Assembly (NCBI GenBank): GCA_961205875.1
Contig: OY540810.1
Location: forward strand, 12,152,001-12,216,000
Length of the DNA: 64,000 nt
Source of the DNA: Sialis fuliginosa
Lineage: Eukaryota > Arthropoda > Insecta > Megaloptera > Sialidae
Reading direction: 5' to 3'
Positions 56,501-64,000 of the stretch are shown piece by piece. The notes below the pieces were generated by a model. The model saw only the letters and a program-made list of their open reading frames with translations, was not told the origin of the DNA and did not search any database. Position 1 is the stretch's first letter. The number at the start of each line of letters is the position of its first letter. The position numbers and the translations under genes were made by a program.

Positions 56501-56590
56501 CTACAAACCTCATTTAAATAATAAAATAATAAATACGCTACACTATATTTATTTCCACAATATCTACTCTCTATCCATTACTAAACCAAT

Positions 56591-57195
56591 CTACAAAGTT
56601 TCTGTATAACACATATAATACAGAATACTAGAAATCGTAATAAAGTGTACTCGTAGATAAGTCCAATATGCCTTTGGAGATAATTTTACAACTAGCGCAT
56701 TATCCTGTATAGGACAATAATCTAAACAAGTTGTCAAAACACACGTACTTGTTCAACCCGTAGTTGTGCCGCTAATTTACACTCCCCGGGGGTGCCCTGT
56801 TTTACAACCGCACCTGAAACACCCTGGTAGAATCCACTGACTTTGCAACTTTACTACTAGGTGCTTTGCAAAGGTCCTTCTCATAACTATATTATTATAT
56901 ATGTATGAATAATATTCTCTAGTTGTACTTTGTCATGTAGGCCCTTGTTCAATTCTTATGACTGACTTTAAAGGGTTCTTCTTGGGAGAAACTTTACTTA
57001 TAATAAGTGTAATAAGTGTAAGCTTTGAGCTAATAATATTTAATCCGGAGTATGTGTGAAAAGTCTCGTACGTAATTTTATATTAGTTACATGTTAACTT
57101 TACATTGTTTTATTCATGTAAACTTTTGTGTTAATCGTTATGTTAAATTATTTAATATTTTTTTAATGAAAAAATCGTTTAAAATTTGTATATTA
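56591..57195. other. mixed unique region, no gene
   Basis: The stretch 56750-56870 is GC-richer (CACTCCCCGGGGGTGCCC) and may be unique. No frame or RNA gene is recognised. Confidence 0.35.
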
Positions 57196-57240
57196 TTTTT
57201 GCTTCCTCGCAATAAAGAAGATACGAGAAACTTTGTAGGC
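57196..57240 (+). mobile_element. TTTTGCTTCC-family start fragment
   Basis: TTTTTGCTTCCTCGCAATA, then GAAGATACGAGAAAC matches the first 40 bases of the family, after which a poly-C tract (57245-57259) and unrelated DNA follow. Confidence 0.6.
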
Positions 57241-57259
57241 TTGACCCCCCCCCCCCCCC

Positions 57260-59457
57260 AAATTTTTTTATAACGCGGTGCGATTTTTCATACAAATTCA
57301 GAGATTCTCCGTTTCGGCGAGTGGGGTATTAAATGAAAGCTGACAATTCAAGGAATTTAAATATGTAAACGTTTTGTTATAATTAAAATCTTTGTTTAAC
57401 AATATTTCACAAACGTTGCCGAGTTGAATTTTCAGATATTTAATGACGATATATCGTAAATATTTTATAATATAATTTTTTTTTATTATTTATAATTCTG
57501 ATAAAAAATATTGAAAATATTGTTACATTTCAATAAAATTAAATAAATAAAATTGAAAAACAATTTTTTTTCTACAACCGTTTAAAAAAGTAGGCTTTTT
57601 CATTGAAAATTCAGTGTGTAAAGTAGAACATTTGCACTCGCCGTGCGTAAAAGTGTTTACTTTTTTTTTACATTTTTTTACGATTAATGAATTTTATAAA
57701 TACTATTGTATTATAGTATTAAACAAATTACTAAAATTTAAGCACTGTATTAATTATTGTAATAAAAAATATTATTATTAAAATTAAATAAATTATAAAC
57801 AATACCTTAAGGTTTTTTTCTTGGCATTCATGGTATTATGTGTAATTTTCATATATCAAATTAGATTTTGCAGATAGTAAATTTAAAATTACAGAATTTG
57901 CAGCTTCTGATATCTCTGGTTGTGCACACTTATATTTTTTCTCAGTATCACCACATATCCATTTTATATTATAGAATAACAAATTAAGAAACACATTTTA
58001 ATGAAAATAGAACTGTCAAAAATTTTGTCCAAAGCTGAGTTGAATTTTAATATTAATATAACAAAGTACAAAGTATATAAATAAATAAATTATTATATTA
58101 TATTATTGTTAATATTATTAAATAGGGTTCTAGAAAAAATATTGTGTGCACTTCGGGTGTAAAATGCGTTTTTCGCACTCGTTTGATTCCCACTCGTGCG
58201 AAAAACAGCTACTTTACACCCTAGATACACAAATAAACATTATTTTTTAAGTTTTATATCAATTTCGAACTCATTTTCTGTGTATTTAGACATTCTTATT
58301 TTCGAGAATTTTTTTTATGCGATTTTTGGCTTAAGTATTTTAGTTAACTGATTTGATCTAACGCAAATTTAGAAAATAATGGAACGTATCCCTAATTTTA
58401 CAATGCAAGTAATGTCTTTTTTGTGCGATTTTCTGTGGAACGTATCTACTGCGTAAAAAGAGTTCCAACTGTATTTGATATATTATTATCTACTTTATAA
58501 TATCAATACAGATACATTCTTGAAAGAATTATAAATCTCTTTGACGAGTTTATCATGTAAAAGTACGCTAACATGCTAACATCTGTCTTTGAAGATAATA
58601 TTTAAAAAGGATTAGCCGTTCGCGTTGCTTTGAAATAGCATTCTTTCTTCATCTTAAATAAGCGCAAGATATCACTTCAAATAAATAGAGATATAACTTT
58701 TTTTTTAAAACGTCAGACTTGAGATTTATGATTTTGTCATTTTATAAATTAGTTAATATTAAATTATAAAGTAAGATGCAAGCATAATAAGAGGGGGGAG
58801 GGTGTTATACTTTTTATGTAAAAAATAATGAAATTAACTAAATAACGCCTGCGAAATTATTATTTTTTATTGAATTAACAATAAATCCTCACAAAAATGT
58901 CTTGTAATGGTTTTTTAAACGTATTTTTTGGCGCTGAAAAATTTCGCTGATTCCAAAAAAAATTTTGGGAGGCTCCACGGGCCATGATAATTTTTTTTAA
59001 CCAAATCTAATGAATGAGTTGTGTAGATCAGACATTTCTCTTCAATTAACTTTTTTTGTGTAGCTGTAATACAATTTTTAACTGAGGTATTTTAACTAGG
59101 GAAAAAAATGATCGTAAAAAATGTCAAGGGCAGATTTGGGAAGCTGAAAGTCTTTTCTTCATAACTCGATTAAAAATTGTCGTATAGCGATACAGTGTCT
59201 CAAAATATGCAAGAAAAAAGTACAATTCTTTTTATGTGGGGTTGTCTAATTAATTTAAAATACATATATTTATTTTTATTTTATTTTTAAATTCTGAAAA
59301 CACAAATGTAATTATATAAGTAATTAGTGCATAATAAAATACCAAATAATTATATTATAATTTTCTTTTCACCCTGAAAATAACTCGACAGGTATACAGC
59401 ACAATAAGAGAGCAATAAAAATATACTTTTTTTCTGTTTACGTTTATAATTTAAAGT
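57260..59457. other. AT-rich region with a small inverted repeat, no gene
   Basis: No gene is supported. GGGTGTAAAATGCGTTTTTC and, reversed, GAAAAACAGCTACTTTACACCC-like sequence at 58153-58232 form an inverted pair around GCACTCG / CGTGCGA. A block with TTCTCCGTTTCGGCGAGTGG at 57306-57327 is a worn dispersed repeat. Confidence 0.45.
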
Positions 59458-59508
59458 CCAACGTTTCGTCACAGTTTTCAGCGGCATCATTAAATGCACA
59501 AAGTAATA
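59458..59508 (-). mobile_element. CGAAACGTTGG repeat (Penelope-like), minus fragment
   Basis: Reversed, it reads TTTAATGATGCCGCTGAAAA, CTGTGACGAAACGTTGGAC. It shares only the core with the units at 39885-40034 and 49485-49575. The minus frame 59350-59550 overlapping it is chance. Confidence 0.4.
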
Positions 59509-59578
59509 ATTTACACTTTTTTGTTTTAAAAATTCCGTTTCAAATATCATTCTTTTAAAATTGCAATTTATATATGAA

Positions 59579-59820
59579 CTAGCACCTTGGACCCGGTGTT
59601 ACCCGGGTTAATATCCACAAAATCATAGTGTCCAAAAATATTCAGCATGCCCACCCAACATGCACAGCCAACATACCCACAACACACGATACACCACGAA
59701 TTCTTTTCCGTCTTAAAAATATATATATATGTTATATCCACAAATTATATACCTAAACCTAACCTATCCATTAGTGAAAAGCGGAATAAAATCCGTTCAG
59801 TAGATACTGATAAAATTGTG
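59579..59820 (-). mobile_element. Helitron-like repeat, minus
   Basis: It opens CTAGCACCTTGGACCCGG after A and continues TGTTACCCGGGTTAATATCC, CACAAATTATATACCTAAAC, TCCATTAGTGAAAAGCGG and AATAAAATCCGTTCAG. The middle is replaced by a stretch with repeated CCCAC/CAACA words (59640-59700). Confidence 0.65.
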
Positions 59821-60154
59821 TAAAATTATATTTTCAAACTTTCAAGAAACACCAGGTCCCGTCTTAGAATTTGTATGAAAATCAAAAAATAAAAATAAAT
59901 AGGGTAGCAACACTCATAATCAATTTCGATATTTTACCTTTCATGAAAGTGAAATATTTCTTTATATTTCAATTTTCAATCAATATATATAGGTATTTCA
60001 AAATATTTCATTGTTAACATAATAATATATCAAAAATCATCCAATTGTTCGACAAAATATTTTAAACAGACGTGATCATACTGACCTAAATTAATAAAAT
60101 AAAATATTGAAACCGTAAATTATAGAATTCTTTATCCCATGGCTAGACATTATG

Positions 60155-60966
60155 TTTTGCTTCCTCGCAATATCGAAGATACGAGAAGCTATGTGATCGT
60201 TTCAGATTGAGACAAAAAAAAAGTTCTCCAATTTCAAAATTTTAAATTTATTTATCCGTTTCACGTCAAGACAAACACTTTTCGTTCCGTGTCTGTCTGT
60301 CTGTCCGTGTGTCCGTCCGTCCGTCTGTCCCCTGAATCCTTGTCACACGCATAACTCATGAACCACTGAACCGATATTATTGAAACTTGGTCGGATGGTT
60401 GGGTTTGGTTTGAGGACGGTCCCATTTCAAAATCATCAAAATCGTGTGTAAGGGGGAGGGGTGACACCCCAAAATATTTATTTTTTCAAGATATCTCAAG
60501 AACGACACATGTTACGAGAAAATTTTATAGAATATTTTTTGTAGAGAATTAAATTTCCTATAATATGGGTCTACTACGTTTGTTGTAAAATATTCCCTTA
60601 CAAAGATTTATCTAAATTAATTTTAAAAATTCGTGTTTTGTTTTTCTAAATTGATATTTGATTGGATATATTAAGTGTCATTTTGACGTTTTAAATGTCA
60701 CTTTGGCGTTTTAAATGTCACTTTGACGTTTTAAATGTCATTTTGACATTTGCATAAATTTAGATTTAGATTGAAATTGTCAAAAAATTAAAAATATATG
60801 AAAAAATATTCAGGTGCGTTTTAAGAAAAAATTCGAACTAAGATTTTTTAGTAAAATTTGTAAAAAAATTAAATGGTTAACCAATGCCCGGCAATTTATC
60901 TGAACACTATCGGTTTTAGTGAATTTAGCACGAGGAAGCACTGTGCATTTACTTGGCAGATGTTTT
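60155..60966 (+). mobile_element. TTTTGCTTCC-family repeat, complete, with minisatellite
   Basis: Same ends as 32763-33478 (TTTTGCTTCCTCGCAATATC and TTACTTGGCAGATG). It has a (GTCT)/(GTCC) tract at about 60289-60328, and the same order of interior blocks. It differs by an array at about 60672-60748 of four units of CGTTTTAAATGTCACTTTGA type. A short piece near the right end is missing. The minus frame 60261-60467 is chance. Confidence 0.8.
60672..60748 (+). repeat. four-unit ~20-bp minisatellite
   Basis: Units read GTCA(C/T)TTTG(A/G)CGTTTTAAAT, spaced 19-20 bp. About three related units are present in the copies at 49890-49945 and 53640-53700, and none in 32763-33478 or 54352-54745. The array length is therefore variable within the family. 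Confidence 0.85.
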
Positions 60967-61349
60967 TATATACCTAAATGGCAGTTGTATGCTGTGACAT
61001 CATGGAAACAAAACACGACTTGATAAAACTTTTTTTAGTCTTTTGATATTAAATTTTTGGTTTTTATAAAATATTAATAGCCACGATACTGCACAGAAAA
61101 ATTATCTAACTATTGGTGAAAACCGAATTGAAATCGGTTCAGTAATTCCCGAGTCTATGAGCTTCATACAAACGAACATTCATTTTTATATATACATATG
61201 TATAAGAGATAAATAGATATATTGTTATTATTATCTAGGATTTGGTCTAGGAAACGCCCATTAATTACGTAAGACTAAAGGGAAGGGGGAGTCCTTTAAA
61301 CTTTACGAATTCTTACGTGGGAGAATGGACGGAGTCCGAAATATCAATT

Positions 61350-61530
61350 ATTAATGAAATTAAAGTAAGAATCCTAGATAAAATTATAATATTGCTTTTT
61401 GACAGATATAAATTTGAAAACAAAATACTAATTACTATTTTATTAAATTTTGTGGCGGCATTTCAAAATGCACCAATGACACATTGTTAAATTTGAAAAG
61501 GACGTACTACAACACTTCTAATTGCTCCTA
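61350..61530 (+). mobile_element. ACAGTGTATTCC-family element, internal and right fragment
   Basis: ATTAATGAAATTAAAGTAAG, ATCCTAGATAAAATTATAA, GTGGCGGCATTTCAAAATGC, and TACTACAACACTTCTAATTG follow 4026-4197. The outer TIR is missing. Confidence 0.75.
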
Positions 61531-61794
61531 CTCTAATTTATTTTTAATTTAGTATATACTATCAGTTGCACATATACCTGCTTTATTTACAAATTAGAAA
61601 ACAAAAGGCTAGCTTTTGATTTCTATGATATATTTTTGTGTTCTTAAACAGCTATTTGTTTATTTTAACTTTTTAGATTTTATTTTTATTATTATTTACA
61701 TGTTTTCCTTTTAAAAATAATATTTTCTTCGAAAATATATATTTGATATCAGAAACTAAATAATATATTAGAGTAGCATATATTATTATGTAAT
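61531..61794. other. AT-rich region, no gene
   Basis: Nothing coding or repeated is recognised. The minus frame 61673-61915 crosses into the next repeat. Confidence 0.35.
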
Positions 61795-61968
61795 TAGTAT
61801 AAAACAAAGTCTCACCGTGTCCGTCTGTCTGTCTTTGTGGATATTTTTTGTAAATTAAAAAATCGGAGACGTATATTCGTGCGCTGCGTAAATAGTTAGC
61901 GATAAGTGAAAACAACGTTTAATAGATTTTTTACAGTATAAATTTGTATCCCCGGATAACATCGATAA
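61795..61968 (+). mobile_element. Helitron-like repeat, shortened plus copy
   Basis: TATAAAACAAAGTCTCACCG, TCCGTCTGTCTGTC, GCGCTGCGTAAATAGTTAGC, AAGTGAAAACAACGTTTAAT, and TTGTATCCCCGGATAACATC follow 12752-13012, with the middle deleted. Confidence 0.6.
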
Positions 61969-63195
61969 TAAAAAAGTCTTGATCTGATCAAAGCAGATTT
62001 ATTTTTAATAAAAATTATTTATATCAAAATTATTTAATCTAACAATAAGATACTTGTAAGAAATCTTTATTTAAATATACCTAAATATATACCTAACAAG
62101 TATTGAACCTGTAAGTACCCCCTACTTCCAACCGAATAACTAGATACGTGCCTATATTTCGTTACGTCTTCTTTAGGGGATTATACTTCACTTATACCCA
62201 TGAGTCCATAAACAATGTAAGAGCGATACACTTGCCGTTTCAACCCCCCCTCCCAACCCAGCTATTAATAAACGCTCATCAATGTATATATATGTATCTC
62301 TTGTTCGAAATGCCACCACCGAATATTTGAGGGTAGGGGTGTCAAAGTAAATAAATTCACTATAAGGGTGGTGCAATGATAAAAGTGTACAATCAGTTCA
62401 ACATCTGTGTTTGGTGAAAAAACAACTCAAGTGCTATTTTTTTTGTTTTTTGTTTGGAAACTTTTTTATTTGAATATTTATTTTATTGGTAAGTGTATAA
62501 TTTTTAATTTAATTTAATATAATTTATATATATTATCTTAATAATTTTATTTCAATCAGTGGTGAATAATAAGGTTTTTTTTATATCTACAAGGAGAGGG
62601 GGGGGGCAAACTAGGATCGATTAAATTAATGCAATACTATATTCTATAATCTTCTTATGAAAAAAATGTAATTATTTAATAAATGTCTATTAATATAATG
62701 ATTTGTCTACAAGCTTTGCCCCTCCCCCCCTCTTGGATTTTTTTTGCAAACACCCCTGTTATTAGTTATTTCAGAAATATGATTGTACAAAATTCAAAAT
62801 GTTTTTTTAGAAATATTTAAAGCGATCTCAATATTTCATATTTTTGACTAAATCTATAACAAAATATTTTATATGTATTTGCGTAAACTTCTTACGACCT
62901 CTGAATATATCCAATGCAATCAATGCAATGCAATATCACAATTAAAAAATGTAGCATACCATACATTAGAATTTTTAACGTATGGATGATATTTAAAATT
63001 TTCGACCCACTCCTTTGATAAGGGTTTCTATGTTTTGGAACCCTTTCCTCCTCCTTTACGTAATGTTTCCTATTTTTACTAATTGCTAGATTTTTTTAAT
63101 TTTTATATTATTTTTTTTTTTTTAAGAAAAATAGATAAATTAACACAAACGTGATTTTAATTAGTATTTTTCTATTAAAAATATTAACTTATTTA
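61969..63195. other. AT-rich region with C/G tracts, no gene
   Basis: G tract at about 62597-62604 and C tracts at about 62244, 62720-62730 and near 63050. CAGTGGTGAATAATAAGG (62557) and GCAAACACCCCTG (62746-62758) might be ends of a small hAT-like element, but the flanks do not match. Frames at 62148-62376 on both strands are chance. Confidence 0.4.
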
Positions 63196-63678
63196 TAGTC
63201 CAGTGATTTTAGACATAAAAACTAAAAAATAGCAGTGAGCTGAATTTTTGTATACACCTTCATTACGGTGTTTTAAAGAACATGTACATATATAGAAAGT
63301 CCCCATCGATATCGGTCGGCGTTGTGAAAAATTGGTGTTAGGTCATGAAGAACGGTGTTTCGCGAATATCTCGTTTCCTATATTGGTTCGGGGGTCTAAT
63401 TTTACAAAAAGGTTCTATCCTTAATGATAGGACCTTTTTTCTTGAAAATTTAATAAGATACAGTTTATATAATAACCTCTATTAACCCCCCAGCTATAGA
63501 AAACGAGATTTTCGCGAAAACCCGTTTTTCATAACCTTAGACCTTAAAAATCTCGCAACGCCGGCACGATATCGTTGGAGACTTTTTACACGTTTTTTAA
63601 AAGACCATTACGAAAGTGAATAAAAAAATTCAGCTAACTGCTATTTTTCCGCAGTTGAAATCTAAAATTACTGGACTA
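63196..63678. mobile_element. foldback element (TAGTCCAGT ends), 3-bp TTA flanks
   Basis: It begins TAGTCCAGTGATTTTAGA and ends TCTAAAATTACTGGACTA, with TTA on each side (63193-63195, 63679-63681). Inverted matching continues inward: AAAAATAGCAGTGAGCTGAA against its reverse, TTTCGCGAATATCTCGTTTC against GAAAACGAGATTTTCGCGAA, and a central AAAAAGGTTCTATCC / GGATAGGACCTTTTT-type hairpin near 63400-63440. Nearly the whole 483 bp is palindromic. A TTA duplication fits PIF/Harbinger-type insertion. It is non-coding. Confidence 0.85.
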
Positions 63679-64000
63679 TTAACATATGAAAAGGTAATAA
63701 TTTCAACAATCAAAACTGGTTAATTGGAAAGTGAAATCTTACTTAAGTAACGCTATGGACCTCCCCCCCCCCTAAAAAAACAATTATTGGACGCTCACTA
63801 AGCTCATTATGGTGGTAAGATAAAATTACGTCTTATAAAACTAATTTTGAATGTAAAACTTTATAAGTACGGACGAAGTAAAAAAATGTTAATAATAAAA
63901 ATATCTTGTTAATTTTTTCTCGCAAAGAAAATTATCTGGTTTAGTTTTTTTCATCATTCTCTGTATTTATTCAGTCCGCGCTAAACAAAGCTAAAATATA
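63679..64000. other. AT-rich window end, no gene
   Basis: A C tract at about 63761-63770 is followed by ATTGGACGCTCACTAAG, the same poly-C plus 'ggacg.tc.ctaa' arrangement seen at 46943-47020. No gene is visible. Confidence 0.4.

Larger units (their letters stand above)
53165..56590. repeat. large imperfect palindrome with two insertions in one arm
   Basis: Left arm: about 53165-53705. Right arm: about 54352-56590, interrupted by elements at 54821-55147 and 55229-56500. Matching blocks, outermost first, are TTTGTAGATTG, ATTATTTAAAT, GTAAGAC, AATTGTGAGTCAAA, AATTATTATCTCGATTC, ATACATATTTTTAA, CTGCCAAGTAAATG, then the TTTTGCTTCC-family segment. The spacer is 53706-54351. Both arms contain the same family boundary, so that repeat predates or belongs to the duplicated unit. 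It may be a foldback element or an inverted duplication. Confidence 0.8.

Noticed and set aside
62557-62758. small hAT element with CAGTGGTG and CACCCCTG ends
   Set aside because: The TIR match is short and the flanking 8-mers do not agree.
1-64000. LTR retroelements or endogenous viral sequences
   Set aside because: I found no paired long direct repeats with TG...CA ends and no reverse transcriptase, capsid or envelope-like frames.

Overview
This is an AT-rich eukaryotic window (roughly 70% or more A+T by eye) that reads as insect genomic DNA, intergenic or deep-intronic, with no protein-coding gene I can support. The insect call rests on recurrent repeat phrases familiar from insect, especially lepidopteran, genomes: 3' ends reading CTAGCTGTTACCCGCGACTT, the phrase 'accgat..tgatgaaattt', a family carrying TTCCGTAGTCATT next to GCACTTGGCC, and tails with CCGACTTCAAAAA beside GAACCTC. 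I cannot name the order with confidence. All open reading frames are short (longest 111 codons), low in complexity or inside repeats, and none shows a recognisable domain.

Almost everything that can be annotated is transposon-derived, and much of it is short non-autonomous DNA elements whose ends can be placed to the base by terminal inverted repeats (TIRs) and target-site duplications (TSDs). hAT-type elements with 8-bp TSDs lie at 4877-5656, 7548-9290, 10086-10436, 17933-18841, 18328-18682, 27602-27973, 35195-35688, 41600-41800 and 55229-56500. Elements flanked by TA lie at 3833-4245, 8132-9044, 23012-24196, 26325-27194, 28915-29423, 34331-34493, 34855-35860, 42536-42770, 50740-51029 and 52927-53162. 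Elements with 3-bp duplications lie at 20307-21319, 54821-55147 and 63196-63678. Helitron-like repeats with TC...CTAG ends recur (9919-10723, 46213-46510 and fragments), as does a nine-copy repeat starting TTTTGCTTCCTCGC.

Layout. 1-7.5 kb: low-complexity DNA, (CCGAAC)n-like tracts, a hAT with CTCACG-rich ends, a 413-bp TA element and a LINE-tail-like repeat split by a hAT. 7.5-10.7 kb: hAT with a foldback inside, then a Helitron-like element with a hAT inside. 10.9-11.2 kb: a GC-richer block with an initiator-like motif and a strong splice-donor match. 11.6-14.2 kb: a long dispersed repeat, a TIR element and two neighbouring elements packed with CACTGA/TCAGTG. 17.9-18.8 kb: hAT inside hAT. 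19.4-19.7 kb: a GC-richer block with a possible exon. 20.3-21.3 kb: a composite TIR element. 23.0-24.2 kb: an inverted repeat with two 499-bp arms. 26-39 kb: TA elements, tandem repeats and Helitron-like fragments. 39.9 kb: an inverted pair of a Penelope-like motif. 42-45.6 kb: several small elements. 46-51 kb: Helitron-like and TTTTGCTTCC repeats. 52.9-56.6 kb: a 3.4-kb imperfect palindrome with two elements inserted in one arm. 57-64 kb: mostly AT-rich DNA, one TTTTGCTTCC copy with an expanded minisatellite, and a 483-bp foldback.

There is no gene network to describe. The value of the window is its stratigraphy: nested insertions, exact TSDs, and an empty site preserved in the opposite arm of a palindrome give relative ages for several families.
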